This document shows positions 9,268 to 21,560 of a stretch of 64,000 nucleotides of DNA, in pieces. The DNA is from Jacaranda mimosifolia. Its lineage: Eukaryota; Streptophyta; Magnoliopsida; Lamiales; Bignoniaceae. Where the stretch lies: the NCBI GenBank assembly GCA_018894105.1, contig CM032117.1, positions 42,456,501 through 42,520,500 of the forward strand, given 5' to 3'. The notes beneath the pieces are model-generated. The model saw nothing but the letters and a program-made list of their open reading frames with translations, had not been told where the DNA came from and searched no databases. The position numbers were made by a program, and so were the translations under genes. Within the stretch, counting starts at the first letter, position 1; each line of letters opens with the position of its first letter.

Positions 9268-11880
9268 AAGCTAGTTGACTTCTAGGAAATGAAATCTATC
9301 TTCCAAAAGTACTTTAGTAAAAATATCAGCTAATTCATCTTGCGTATCAATAAAATTTATGCAAATACTTAATATGATCTTTAATAAAATGAATCCTAGT
9401 TTCAATGTGTTTAGTGTGCAAGTGTAATACCAGAATTTTTATAATGCTTATGGAATTGATATTGTCATAGAAAATTAGAATATTGTGAAAATGTAATCCA
9501 TAATCATACAAGATTTGTTTCATCCAGAGAAATTATGTGCAATATTACCCAATTCTAGTATTCTACGACCTAGAAATGGTAATACCACTTTGTTTTTACT
9601 AGAATAACTAACCAAGTAGTTGTCTAGTAGCTGGTTAGTTCCCATTGTAGCTTTTCAATCAATCCGACAACCTGTATAATCAATATCCAAAGAACCAACA
9701 AGATTAAATTTAGAGGTTTTAGGATGCCATGATGCCAAATTAGACATTCCTTGTAAATAATAGCGAATCAAACGGCCTAAACATGTGTTTCTCTTTAATT
9801 CAAGTCTTTGTGTGTAGCTATTGGAGTGGAGAAATTTGCACGTCTCCATACCAAATTCTTTGAGAAGTTTTCTTGTGTATTTTTCTTGTCAAATAAAAAT
9901 TCCTTTGCTAGTTTTTCTTACTTGTACTCCAAGAAAAAGAGTTAATTTACTCATGAGACTTATTTTTAATTCATTTTTTATGCAAGATGCAAACCCTTCA
10001 CATAAATTCGGTATTGGTACTTCCCAAAATGATATCATCAAGATAAATTTGAATCAAGAGATTATCATATGAAACAACTTAATGAATAATATAGTGTTAA
10101 TAGTTCCCATGCATAATCCTTTAGAAGCGAGAAAAACTGCTTAATCTTTCATACCATGCATGAGGTACTTGTTTAAGACCATAAAGTGCTTTAGTTAGTT
10201 GTACATCATTAGAAAATTTTTAATTTTTGAATTAGGGTAGTTGTTTAACAAAAACTTCAACTTTAAATTTGTTTAGGAAAGCACCTCAATGTCCTAAAAA
10301 AGTGTGAAGTGCATATATGATGCGAAAGCAAAGTAAAATGTGGATGGACTTAAGACAAGAAATAGGACCATAAGTCCCATCATAACATATACCTTTTTGC
10401 TCTGATTACCTTTTCACAATGGTCTGGTTGTTTAAAAAAAAAAATTATCTTCTCAGGAAGTTTATTGTGGAAAACACATTTTGTTCCACTGGTTAGTCTA
10501 TTATCTAGATGTTCTACCAGATATACGACCATATTTTCTCAAATTGCAATAATTCTTCTCATCTCATGTTGGCCCAGGATTCATCGATTAGTGCTTTATT
10601 GAAATCTATTTGTTCAATAAAAGAGAGAAAAATAAGGTTAGAATCATTTGTATCAATTTGTTTTACCCAAGATCTAGTTGTGATTCTAACTTTAGCAAAA
10701 CTCCAATAATTTTATTTGTTGGATTACTCGAGACATGTTTGAACATCTTCATTTGTACTCGTTGCTTTCTTTAGACTATCTTTGGAAGTTCCATTGTCCA
10801 TTCATATACCATTTTAGTTGGTTTTACTTTTGTTTCACATGACTCATTTTGAATAATTTCAATAACTCGATCAGCTCTTACAAATTCAATACTTAAGGTT
10901 TCCTTAGTAGTAAAAGGGTTAGTTTCAACAAATATAACATGCAAAATTCTAGTAAAGTTTTCTTTCCTGTGTTGTACACTCAGTATGTTCCACTGTTAGT
11001 GGAATATCAAATAAAAATTCCCTCATTTGATTTTGGATAAGATTTTGCAAGACATTCACAATCATTCAAAATGGAATGCCCACAACTGGAAACTTAAATA
11101 TAAAAGATACATGGAATTTTTCCACACCAAATTTCATAAGGAGTTTTCTTCATAAAAGGTCTAAGAAAAATACGATCTACAATATCACATGTGTTATTTA
11201 CGACTTCATCCTAAGATGATTTGTAATTCATATTCATTTAGTATTATACGATCCATTTCTTACGAAGTTCTAAGTTTTTTTTCACTACTCCATTTTGTTG
11301 AGGTGCTTCTAGAGTAAAGAGATAATGGAAATAACTATTTTCATTGCATAAAGTGACACAATTATGATCATTTGACACAATTATGACCATCAAATTTAGT
11401 ATCATGGTCACTTTTGATCTTACTAATATACTTTTTTATTTTGTAATCTTTTCATTAGGGGAATGAATAAGAGTCAATAGCATTATTTTTTGTGTAAGAA
11501 AAGGTACTAATTTAAAATGAGAAAAATCGTCAACGAACATAAAAACAAATTTCTTACCACCAAGTGACGCAATTTTCATAAGTCCAAATAAATCAAGATA
11601 CAACAATTCAAGCGGTCTAGTGATGCAATATCATTGGCTAGAACTAAGATTTCACAAGTTCACCCCTAAGATATGCATCATAAATTTTATTTCTAACAAA
11701 TCGGATTTTAGGAATGGTTTTAACCAAGTTCTTTTTTAACAAGCTATGCCAAAAAATTTACATTAGCATGTCCTAGTCTTCTACGCCAAGTCTAACATGG
11801 TTTTTCCATTGGAACCAAATACTCAACATTTTGATTTGGTAACTCGTCAAAATTGATGCAATAAATGTTTTTCATGTGAA
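9268..11880 (-). pseudogene. Copia pol remnant (GAG-pre-integrase to RNase H)
   Basis: Pieces in minus-strand order: GAG-pre-integrase RRLGHANVNFLA near 11750; integrase LLYLDLFGL and FVDDF near 11570, then the EAPQQNGVVKKN catalytic-glutamate motif near 11300; MKKTPYEIWCGK near 11130; reverse transcriptase IQIYLDDIIFGK near 10040, where the usual YVDD reads YLDD; RNase H LASWHPKTSKFNLVGSLDID and TGCRID at 9660-9760; and the terminal DELADIF.KVLLEDRFHFL near 9270-9340. Stops and frameshifts separate these pieces. The 64-codon frame 9655-9849 is the longest RNase H piece. The order of domains fixes the strand and the copia class. Confidence 0.75.
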
Positions 11881-13201
11881 GTAGCTAAAATGATCATCCA
11901 AATATACTTCTTCAAATAAGTCACCATGTAAAAAAACATTATATTAACATCAAGCTAGGGCAAATGCCTTTTGTGAGAAGCTGTAAGGGTAAGTAATATC
12001 TTGCTTGTAATAAGTTTAGCTACTAGAGAAAAGGTATTATTGAGGTCCGTTCCTTATTGTTGTGTATACCCCTTAGCCACCATTCTAGCCTTATATCTTT
12101 CTATGGAACCATTAGAGTGATATTTTATCTTGTACACCCATCTATAACCAATAGAATGTTTACCTTGTGGCATGGAACTATTGTACAAGTCTGATTTTCT
12201 TCCATGTCATTGAGTTTAGCTTTCATGGCTACTCTCCACTTTGGAAGTTTAAGTACTTCATGATAGAATTAGGGTTTACTATAGGAAGAACTCTTGAGGA
12301 TTAAGTTTTAAAAAATAGGTGATAGAGAGTTGTATTCCTAGGTGCTTGGATATAGGGTATGAACATGTAGTAGTTGATGAAAGAATATAGATATCTCAGA
12401 AGATCTTCTTAATAGAAGGGTGGGAGCTATAGTGTTTTTGAGGAGAGATAATAGATGCCTAAGTACAACATGAGGTTTAGGAGGCTGAGATGGATTAGGA
12501 AAGGGTTTAGAGAAGTTGGTTGAGGGAATAGATCAGGTGTTAATAGAGTGAAAAGGGAAGATATGTTCATGGAACACAACATCTCTTAATCTAATGATTT
12601 ACCAAGAATCTAGATCATAAAGTTTACAACCTTTGTAGCTAGTGGGATAGCAAACAAAGACACATGGCTTGGCTCTAGGTTCAAATTTTAGCCTGTGAGA
12701 GGATAAAGCATACAAATGTTCTAAGAGATCTGTAGTCAAAAGGAAGCTGGAATAGCAATTCATATAGAGATTGTGAACAAGGATGGGGAATGGAGTCCTA
12801 TGTATCAAGTAGGCGATAGTTAAGATGCAACCAGAATAGAATTTGATAGGAATTTTAGATTGGAGGAAATGAGCTCTTACAACATTTAAGAGATATTAGT
12901 GTTGTCTTTTAGCCACAACATTCTATTGGGGTTTTCCACACAACAGAACTAATGCAAAAGTCCAAGTTGATTAAAAAGGTTTGCAAAGTTAAGCTCTTTA
13001 GTATTATCAGGCCTAAAAAATTTAATTTTGGCATTAAATTTAGTACAAATCATGGAAAAGAAGCTTAGAACAACATAGAGGACATCAGATATGGCTTTAA
13101 ACAAATAGATTCAAGTAAAACATGTGTAATCATCTAAAAAAGTAAGGAAATATGTATGGCCTATATATGTAGTGAAAGTGGTGGTGAAAATCAAAAATCA
13201 A
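11881..13201 (-). pseudogene. Second copia pol fragment (element B: integrase core to start of RT)
   Basis: On the minus strand the integrase core reads THTYFLTFLDDY-like from 13150 (YFLTFLDDYTCFT), then FFRPDNTKEL for the second aspartate. Its C-terminal part is at 12599-12808 (LSSHRLKFEPRAKPCVFVCY, then YKGCKLYDLDSW). The reverse transcriptase start reads WRVAMKAKLNDMEENQT near 12220 and a decayed LDV...FLHGDL-type region near 11900. The set matches Tnt1/Retrofit-like copia proteins. It stops at about 11881, where a different copia (11880 downward) takes over, and at 13201, where the LTR of element A interrupts the integrase core. Many stops are present. Confidence 0.7.
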
Positions 13202-14354
13202 TGCAAGCAAAGTGCAACGAAATTTAAAACTTCAACAATTGAATGATTAAACATGAAGAATTCATTTTTAATAATCACCAGCAAGGATTCTCTTATGCCT
13301 ATAATAGTTGCATTAGAAGATGAGAGAATTACATTTTTCTCTCTTAATAGGATGATGAAGAATAAGGATCTCCAAAGATCTCTCCAAGCTCTTTCTTCTA
13401 ATCAACTTCCTTCTTCAAGCTTCAACGAAACACCTTCCTTGATTCACCAATGGAGTGTTCTCTTTGATTCTTGTTGATTCGCACTTCAGCACCCTAATTA
13501 TTGTGCCACTAATAGAATCCACACACCTCAAAAAATTACACACTAAAGGATCTAGAACTAAACTAGAATTATTCTAGATCCTAGAAGAATTTAGACATAA
13601 TTTTTGGGAGAAGAATAGAGAGCTTGATAAAAGACTAAATTTAGGAGGAAAATTGAAATAAAGATAGTGCGGATGTGGCATACAAGTGGATGACCATGTG
13701 ACGAGGGTATATATAGTGCACTTGGCTAGATATTTTGGGAAGAATTTAGAGCATTTATAGATACAAGGTATATCTATAGTTATACCTTCCGTGCTCTATA
13801 TTCCTCTCTCTTCATCGGCCCACCTAATTGCCACTTTATTGCCACTTGGAATATTATTTTGACTTTAATTAAAATCTCTATTTTAAGTTACCAACTAATA
13901 TTCCTTTAATTTAAATGGACTCTTCCATTTAAACTTTCCCTTTAAAATTTAATTTTTCATATGAGCCAATTAGAATAACTCTTTAATTTAAGTGGTCTAC
14001 ATCAACTCTTTAAATTAGTAAGACTATTTTAATTTATTACATGACCTAATTGAATTAACCCTTTAATTTGCTTAGCCTAATTTAACTCTTTGAATTAGTA
14101 AGGCTAACTTAAGTCGTCACATGGCTCAATTAGATTAACTCTTTAATTTAATTAGCTTAATTTATCTCTTCAAATTAATTTAATTGATTTAACTTCTTAA
14201 ATTAATCAAACCATATTGACTAAGACTTTTGTGTGTGACTCATTAGATTCAGTAATTAATTAGAGTGGGCTCACAACTCTTTGCGATTTAATTAATGAAG
14301 ATAAAAAATATACCGATTAATTAGAACTCTTTTTACTTAATCCTCCTTAAATTA
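13202..14354 (-). repeat. LTR of old copia element A, distal part
   Basis: The reverse complement aligns with the Copia-2-type LTR. It contains the GTGAGCCCACTC...AGTCACACACAAAAGTC landmark (14225-14280), arrays of AATTTAAAGAGTTA-like motifs (13980-14200), the TATATATAG promoter-like stretch near 13710, and the downstream leader that also appears at 4890-5210. The plus-strand edge TGCAAGC at 13202 fits an LTR 3' end (CA on the minus strand), which lies inside the integrase of element B. At 14354 it is interrupted by Copia-1 and resumes at 28055. Confidence 0.65.
14350..14354. repeat. Target-site duplication AATTA, left (Copia-1)
   Basis: AATTA directly before the 5' LTR, matched at 28055-28059 directly after the 3' LTR. 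It lies in the LTR of element A. Confidence 0.85.
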
Positions 14355-16090
14355 TCTTAACCTTTTGATGTTTTCTTCATGAGTTCAAGAGATTTGATTA
14401 TGACAATATTTGCTACATGATTAATGTGAATTATTCCCAGAAATCTACTGGAACTTATCTTATATTGTCTGGAACATGTCTTGAGTTGTCTGGAACTTAT
14501 CTTCCATTATATTTTGGTAGCATATCATTATATTTGATTAACGACATCATATCTCTTATTTATGCAAGGAATATCATGTTTCTGAACTTAACATGTGCTC
14601 ATTATGGCTAGATTCAATAAACGTAATACATGGAATGATTGACTAACGACTTATTTCCTTTTTCTGTTATCTCTTCCCATTTGATAACCTTTTAATAATT
14701 TAAGGAAAGAGTATTTTTTGCATGGACATATTAAATTATCTTTAAATAACTTGTAGAGAATTCATAAGTCTCTCCTGGAATTTGCCTTCCATAAATAATT
14801 GGAATCTGATTTACCTTTTTCATGAAAATCATCTAGATTGATTCATATCTTTCATATTAGGAAAGTATATCCTTCTTGGCTCAAAATCTTGCATCTCTAG
14901 ATTGCTGAATAGGTTTATTTGATTTAGATACCATAATTATTCTTTCCTTAATTATCTGCTAGAATCTGTCTATGTGATGGAACATACTTTCCATATTTAA
15001 AAGATCTCTTAAAGAATCTAGCTTGATTCATATTTTTTATGATTTAGGAAAGAAATCAATCTGGTTATATTTATTGATAAATCTGCCATTTATGGTGCTA
15101 ATGGATTTTTACCATAATACATTGTTTCCTTATTTGATTCCAACTGACACTTACCTAATTAAGATTTATAGACGTTGGACATGAACATATAAAAAAGAAA
15201 ATATGCAGCATTGATTAAAGTGAATCACTAAGTTGAGAGAGAACTTTGTTAAGTGTATGGAGAAGTTGTGTGAAACTCTCTTACACATTATTGTGCTTAA
15301 TTGTTTCTAATTCCTTGCTCTACGTGTGATTTCGAGGGACCTTGTGGTGAAGAAAGTTAAGTGGAGCTTGCCTTCGACAGACCTTGGCGAGACGAGGACA
15401 ATGCGGTTTGTGTCTCGAAGGACCTAGTAGTGAAGAGGGATGAGAGTCATACCTGCTGTCGATGGACCTTGTGAAGAGAACAAATCGACGCTTGGTTGCT
15501 CTAAGGACCTCTAGGTGAAGAAACTAGTAGGGCGGTACTGTTTGAAACTTTCTACAGTGTTGTTGGTTCCGGTCTGGAAGAAGAGACTAGAGCTTCCTAT
15601 ACGGAGTGGCAACAACTCGTGCATCAGTCCACAAAGGTTAATTTCACAATGCTCTGGAACTTACCTCATCTTGTCTGGGATTCTGGTGTAGCTCTTTGTG
15701 AAGGGCTAGTCTTTCACCATACTACAGTGTTTCTGTTCCTTAAAACTTTTCTTACTATCAAATTATTATTTTATTTGTAAAACCATTCATATACACTTAT
15801 TAATTTGATAGGTTTAAAATCCTACGTGAAAGCTTAGGTAGAAAACGTAGGCTTGCCGAACCTCTATAATTACCAGTATTTTATTACATCTGTTTTACTG
15901 TTTTTCTTATCACTAGTCTAACTGGTATTTTAAGTGGTACTTGCGAATTCCAGTCAGTAACAAAAATTATTTTCTACAAAATACTTAAACAGTTTTTGAA
16001 AGGCCAAAAGTATTTTGAGTGATAAACTTCTGCTGCATTAAAATCTATTAATCCTAATTCACCCCCCTCTTAGGCATATAATCACTCACA
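14355..16090 (+). repeat. 5' LTR of Copia-1
   Basis: About 1.74 kb and collinear with 26277-28054. It begins TCTTAACCTTTTGATG (partner TGTTAACCCTTTGGTG) and ends TCACTCACA. About 50 bases present in the 3' copy near 27550-27600 are missing here near 15640. TATAAAA at 15188-15194 is preceded and followed by sequence conserved in the partner, so it is the likely core promoter. Confidence 0.9.
15188..15194 (+). promoter_or_regulatory. Putative TATA box of the Copia-1 LTR
   Basis: TATAAAA in the context GAACATATAAAAAAG. The 3' LTR has GAACATATAAATAAG at the equivalent place. This is a position-based inference only. Confidence 0.4.
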
Positions 16091-16092
16091 AT

Positions 16093-16104
16093 TGGTATCA
16101 GAGC
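16093..16104 (+). promoter_or_regulatory. Primer-binding site of Copia-1
   Basis: TGGTATCAGAGC, complementary to the 3' end of plant initiator methionine tRNA, two bases after the 5' LTR. Confidence 0.9.
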
Positions 16105-16143
16105 ATTAGTTCTCTATATTATAGTGTAACTCTGATACTCTTA

Positions 16144-17817
16144 ATGTCTTTGCAGAAAGGCAATCGCACAACCAGCCTGCATTGTTTGATGGTTCCAACT
16201 ATGCTACGTGGAAAAATTGAATGCAAGAATACATAATTGCCCTAGATTTTGATTTATAGGATGTGGTCAGTGAAGGGTCGACGGTTCCAACGAAATTAGT
16301 TGACGGAAAGATGGTTCCAAAGGAGAGACGTGAATTTACCAATGATGATAAAAAGGCATTCTTAATTAATGTCAAGGCCAAAAATATTCTATCATGCGCT
16401 CTCACCAAAGAGGAGTACAACCGAGGCAGTACATGTGCTACAGCAAAGCAAATATGGGAAATATTTCAAGTGACCCACGATTGTACAAATCAGGTTCAAC
16501 AAGGGAGGATTGCTCTTCTCATTCACAAGTATGAAATCTTCTAGATGAAACCTGATAAGACCATAAGCCAGATATGCGTGCACTTCATGGAAATTATAAA
16601 TCCCATGTTCGCACTCGATAGAACAATAAATGAGGATGAACAAGTTTGGAAGATTCTTAGATAGCTTCCAAAGAAATGGATGCCAAAAGTTACTACTATT
16701 CAAGAAGCTCGTGATCTCAGCAGAATGCCCATGGGTGAACTAATTTTATCACTCACATCCCATGAGATGACGCTGCTAAATAAAGATGAAGGTTCAAAAA
16801 CAAAGGTAAAAAAGAATACTGCTTTTAATACCAATCATGATTCTGACTCAGAACTTCAAGAAGATCTTAGTGAGAACTAGGTTGAGGATGAAATTGTTCT
16901 AATTTTTCGAAGATTAAAGCTACTGACGAACCTCAAAAGAAAATTTCAGAACAACAAGTCAAAATCGAAAAGAACTAGTCCAAAAACTCCAAATACTGAG
17001 CCACCTCACTACTATGAATACAATGAAGGCAGACACAGAAAACTAGATTATCCCCGATTGAAGAAATATGCAAAACAAGCCGAAACTAAGACGATGGCAA
17101 CCACATGGAATGAATCTGATAGTAAACAATTTAACAATGAAGAGAATTGCTTCATGGTAAATCAAGTAAGTACCTCTTTATGTTCTGATTATGATTCCAG
17201 TGATGAAATTAACATTGGTGAGGATGTGTAAAAATTGCTTAACCTTTATGAAATTCGTGTCAAAATGCTTGTTGATAAAAATAAAACTTTGCAAGAAAAA
17301 GTGGACTATTTGCAGAAAGAATTGGATAGGGCTCATGCAGATAAATTTGAAATTCAAATGGCTAAAAACAGAGAGACCCTTGATGCTGAATGCAAAGAAA
17401 ATAAATGATTGGCTCACTAAAGAGAATAATTCCTTAAAAGAGCAAGTTGAAAATATGAGCCATGAAATCAAAGGGAAAATGATTGTTGAAGAATGCTTGT
17501 ATATTGAGGATGATATATGTGAATGTTCCAGAAGTGTCAAACACACACATATGTATGTTCCACCAAGATATAATGTTAAGAAGGATCGAAATTTCAAAAA
17601 CTACATGAATCAAAGAAAAACCAAACCAGTTTCAATAACTTCCAGAATAAATTTCCAACCAGTCCGAAAAACCTACTTTACTTGTGATAGATCTAATCAT
17701 GTTAATTATAGATGTCCGATTAAAAAACGTATTGGTACCAAGTTTTTTTGGATAAAGAAATTATCTGCCACTAACCATGAAGGACCCAACATAGTTTGGG
17801 GATCTAAAGCAAACTGA
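16144..17817 (+). pseudogene. Copia-1 gag
   Basis: Gag forms the virus-like particle. The readable start is PALFDGSNYATWK near 16176, then a UBN2-type gag body at 16263-16544 (FTNDDKKAFLINVKAKN, then TAKQIWEIFQ) and its end at 16680-16880 (ATTIQEARDL-like, LTSHEMTLL). An acidic linker and a predicted coiled coil (KEKVDYLQKELDRAHADKFE-like, near 17290-17480) follow. The first zinc knuckle reads YYEYNEGRHRKLDYP near 17010, with its cysteines turned to tyrosine. A second knuckle-like piece is YFTCDRSNHVNYRCP near 17680. There are in-frame stops at about 16218, 16254, 16542 and 16878, and frameshifts near 16157 and 17395. The ATG at 16144 is the only suitable start but lies in another frame. Confidence 0.8.
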
Positions 17818-17825
17818 TTTCTTAC

Positions 17826-19421
17826 AAGTACATGCCAAGGAACATTCTTGGAAACATAAGTGGTACTTGGATAGTGGATGTGCCAGGCATATGATGGGGG
17901 ATGTGTCTATATTTCGTAAGCTTAATAATTATTCTACATGAAATATTCTCTATATAGACAACACAAAAGGACCCATAATAGGTAAATGTACTATTGGTAA
18001 GCAGACTGGTACTTTCATTGATAATGTTTGACTTGTTGAAAGCTTTAAGCATAACTTGCTTAGTATCAATCAACTGTGTGATGAAAGTTATGAGGTTAAG
18101 TTCCATCCTTCACACAGTGTTATCAAACAAAATGAGAAACTTATTTTTACTGCTACCAGGGATGGAAATATTTATTGTATAACCCTTGATGGTTTAACCT
18201 ATCAAAATGTAGAGTGTTTAGCTATTTTAGATGAAAAAAGCTGGAAATGGCATAGAAGAATGGGCCACGTAAATATGAAACTTATATCTCATCTCATAAA
18301 GAAAGATCTTGTTAAAGGGGTACCCAAGTTAAACTTCTCCAAGGATAGGATGTATGATGCGTGCCAAAAGGGGAAGCAAACTGAACATCTTTCAAACCAA
18401 AGAATGAGGTCACAACTTCCAGTCCACTGGAACTTCGCGCATTGACCTATCAAACCTATGAAAACTGCTTCCCTTGGAGGTAGTAGATACATGTTTGCCA
18501 TAATAGATGATTATATTCGTTTTACGTGGGTTCTATTCCTTACTCATAAAAGTGATGCTCTAAATGCTTTTATTCTACTTACTAAACAACTTCAAAATGA
18601 AAAGGGTTATTTCATTAAGAAAATTTGAAGTGACCATAGAACTGAGTCTGATGAAATAAACTTTACTTTGTTTTGTGAAGAACATGGTTACATTCATGAT
18701 TTTTTGGCTCCTAAGACTCCCTAACAAAATGGGGTAGTTGAAAGGAAAAAACTAAATTTTGCAAGAAGCTACTAGAACCATTCTTAATGAATATGATATT
18801 CCAAAATCCTTTTGGGGTGAAGCCATAAATACGGCTGGCTATTTGTCAAATCGTGCTTTCTTAATACCTCTTTTGAGAAAAACTCCATACGAGTCATGGC
18901 ATGGCAAAGTTCCAAACATCTCTTATTTTATGTCTTTGGTTGCAAATGTTACATCCTTAATGATAGAGATTATTTGGCAAAGTTTGATTCCAAAATTTAT
19001 GAGGCTATTTTTATTGGTTACTCAATGCATAGTAAAGTGCATCGAGTTTTTAACAAAAGGAAAATGACTGTTCAAGAATCCACGCATGTTACGTTTGATG
19101 AAACTAAACAATCTTGTGCAAAGGAAACCTTGAGTAAAGAAGTTGCAGGATTCGAAGAACAAATCAAGATTCTAGACCCTGAGCCATCAAATCAAACCAT
19201 GATGAACCAACATCATTTGACAAAATAAATCCTACTGATGAACTTGATTCCAGCAAGTTAATAGAAAGGGCTGAACAAAGAACCAGAAAGTTCAAGCATG
19301 CTTCTAGTCACCCTACTGACAAAATTATTGGAGATCCACAAGCTAGAATAACTACCAGATCCAAAACCATACAAGTTCCACTAGATCAATCCAACTATGC
19401 CCTCATTTCAATGATTAAACC
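17826..19421 (+). pseudogene. Copia-1 pol, first part: protease and integrase
   Basis: The protease active site is at about 17865 (WYLDSGCARHMMGD), where copia elements normally have DSG. GAG-pre-integrase follows: WHRRMGHVNMKLISHLIKK near 18250 and DACQKGKQ near 18355. The integrase core has IIDDYIRFTWVLFL (first Asp) near 18510, SDHRTE (second Asp) near 18630 and QNGVVERKK (Glu) near 18725. All three acidic residues are still present, though stops lie between them. The C-terminal part reads KSFWGEAINTAGYLSNRAFL from 18810, and the hinge is rich in charged residues. The gene is interrupted at 19421 by the gypsy insertion and resumes at 24390. Confidence 0.85.
19417..19421. repeat. Target-site duplication AAACC, left (gypsy)
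   Basis: Pairs with GAACC at 24390-24394 with one mismatch. The copia frame favours GAACC (Glu-Pro) as the original. Confidence 0.7.
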
Positions 19422-19702
19422 TGCAACACCCTAATTTTCTTGAATTATGATAGTATAATTGTTAGATAATTCATTTTAATTTACTTTATGAATTTCCATG
19501 ATTATTTAGTACTTTAGAAATTTTGTAATCAATATATATTACCAATAAACTTGATTTCATGATAATTAATTTTTTGGGGCCAAATTGTAATTTTGAAAAG
19601 GGCGGAACTGTATATTTTTTAGAATTGTGGGGTTTGCATGCAAGTATATAAGTCTGCGGGGTCAGAAGTGTAATTTTTCAAACTTGCGGGCTGAATGGAA
19701 AA
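19422..19702 (+). repeat. 5' LTR remnant of the gypsy element
   Basis: Nearly identical to 21561-21841. It then switches without a spacer to RNase H coding sequence. At the switch the LTR reads GCTGAATGGAAAA in both copies, so a few A residues could have served as microhomology. Confidence 0.85.
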
Positions 19703-21547
19703 CTGAAGCCTCATGAAGAGAACTACCCAACTCATGACCTGGAATTAGTAGCGGTCATTTTTGCATTATCTAAGTGGAGACATTATCTCTATGGGGCTAC
19801 CTTTGAGATATATACTGACCACAAAAGCCTCAAATATTTACAGTCACAAAAGGATTTAAATATGAGGCAACAAAGATGGATGGATTTTTTGGGAGATTAT
19901 GATTTCACCATCTCTTATCACCCTGGAAAAGCTAATGTAGTGGTCGATGCTTTAAGCCGAAAAGCAGGATTGGCTCACTTACAAGGAACAGAAATGCCTG
20001 GAAGCCAAGAAGCAAGGGCTGTGATGAAACTTAAACAGCGAGTTTGGGTTGCAGGGATAAGTATACAACCTAAGTTGTATGATGAGATCATGCGAGCTCA
20101 AGCTGAAGATGAATGGATAGTGAAATAGAAAGAAATGAGCAAGAGTGCGAAAGAGACCAAATTCAAAATTGATAACTAAGACATTCTTTTATTTCGGAAC
20201 AGAATATGTGTGCCAAGAGAAATCAAGAAAAGACTTCTAGATGAGGCACACACGACCAAGTTTGCAGCATATTCCGGAGGTGCTAAAATGTATCAGGATC
20301 TAAAACGATAGTTCTGGCGGAAGGGAATGAAGAGAGATATTTCAAATTATGTGCAAAAGTGTTTAACCTGTCAGCTGGTAAAAGCGGAGCACCAACGACC
20401 ATCAGGATTGCTACTACCATTTTTAATCCCATATTGGAAATGGGAATAGGTGAGCATGGATTTTGTAACTAGTCTACCTACAGTTCAAGGAGGGTAAGAT
20501 AGTATATGGTTGATTGTGGACTGTTTGACTAAATTCGCACATTTTCTGCCAATTGGAACGCAGTATAAAGTTGAAAAGTTAGCAGAATTATATGTTAGGG
20601 AAATTGTTCGACTGCACGGCATTCCCACTAGTATAGTGTCAGATCGTGATCTAAAATTTACATCGAGACTCTGGAAAAGACTGCAAGAACATTTGGGAAC
20701 AAAACTGAAATTTAGCTCTACTGCTCACCCAAAAACGGACGGGCAATCCGAAAGGGTAATACAAATCTTAGAAGATATGTTACGAGCCTATGTTCTGGAG
20801 TTTAGTGGAAGTTGGGATCGACATCTCCTTCTGATAGAATTTACCTTCAACAACAGTTACCAGGCTACTACAAGAATGGCACTGTATAAAGCCTTGTACG
20901 GTAGAAAGTGTCGATCGCCAATACACTGGGATCTAGAAGAGCACAGAGGCAAGATGGGAGAATCAACAAGAACCATAAGACCTAAATTGATTTAAGAAAC
21001 TGTCGAGAAAGTGCAAGTGATTAAGCAAAGAATGAGAGCAGCATAGGATCAACAAAAGAGCTATGCCAATAAAAGGATAAAGGAATTAGAGTTTGAAATT
21101 GGTGATAAAGTTTTTCTAAAAGTATTCCCAAGAAAATGGGTGAAATGAATAAGAAAATGAGGAAAACTGGGTCCAAGGTATGTAGGACCATATGCATATG
21201 CGAGAAAGTTGGACCTGTAGCTTATCGATTGGCACTACCTTAGAATTTGATGGGAATACATGACGTTTTTCATGTCTCCCAGCTTCGAAGATACTATCCT
21301 GATCTCTCTCATATCATATCACTGGAGAATGTGCAAGTTAAGAGTGATTTGTCATATGAAGAGACTCCAGTATGCATTCTGGATCAAAGATTCCAATAAC
21401 TCAGGAATCGAAAAATTTCCCAAGTAAAAGTATTATGGCGCAATCATAATGTGGAAGAAGCCACGTGGGAGTCAGAAGATCTCATGCGCCGTCAATATCC
21501 TGAACTCTTCCAATTTTTAGGTGAGAATCTGGGGGCCAAATTCTTTT
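19703..21547 (+). pseudogene. Gypsy pol remnant: RNase H, integrase, chromodomain-like end
   Basis: RNase [21 protein letters not shown] from 19704, then [10 protein letters not shown] and the open frame 19862-20128 ([31 protein letters not shown]). The integrase zinc finger is partly lost, with KFAAYSGGAKMYQDLK showing tyrosine where histidine is usual; CLTCQ remains. The integrase core at 20510-20995 has VDCLTKFAHF (Asp), VSDRDLKFTSRLWKRL (Asp) and AHPKTDGQSERVIQ (Glu), so the DDE residues are intact. The end reads VKVLWRNHNVEEATWESEDL near 21425-21490, the degenerate chromodomain-like tail seen in Tekay/Del-type chromoviruses. Stops occur at about 20126, 20178, 20308, 20993 and 21043. Confidence 0.85.
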
Positions 21548-21560
21548 AAGGGATGGAGTC
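21548..21560 (+). promoter_or_regulatory. Polypurine tract of the gypsy element
   Basis: AAGGGATGGAGTC immediately before the 3' LTR start TGTAACACCC, after the GGGGGCCAAATTC context usual near the end of such elements. Confidence 0.65.

Larger units (their letters stand above)
6857..11880 (-). mobile_element. Truncated copia element with an extra ORF after RNase H (Sirevirus-like)
   Basis: Reading the minus strand from 11880 to 6857, the order is GAG-pre-integrase, integrase, reverse transcriptase, RNase H, an additional degraded reading frame, a polypurine tract and one LTR. Copia order is IN before RT. The extra frame between RNase H and the 3' LTR is typical of the Sirevirus branch. Gag, protease and the 5' LTR are missing, because the element is cut off at about 11880 where it abuts another copia fragment. 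All frames are broken. Confidence 0.65.

Noticed and set aside
17178..17597. Long minus-strand open frame
   Set aside because: It overlaps the Copia-1 gag coiled coil on the other strand. Hydrophobic residues mirror the lysine/glutamate-rich plus-strand sequence.
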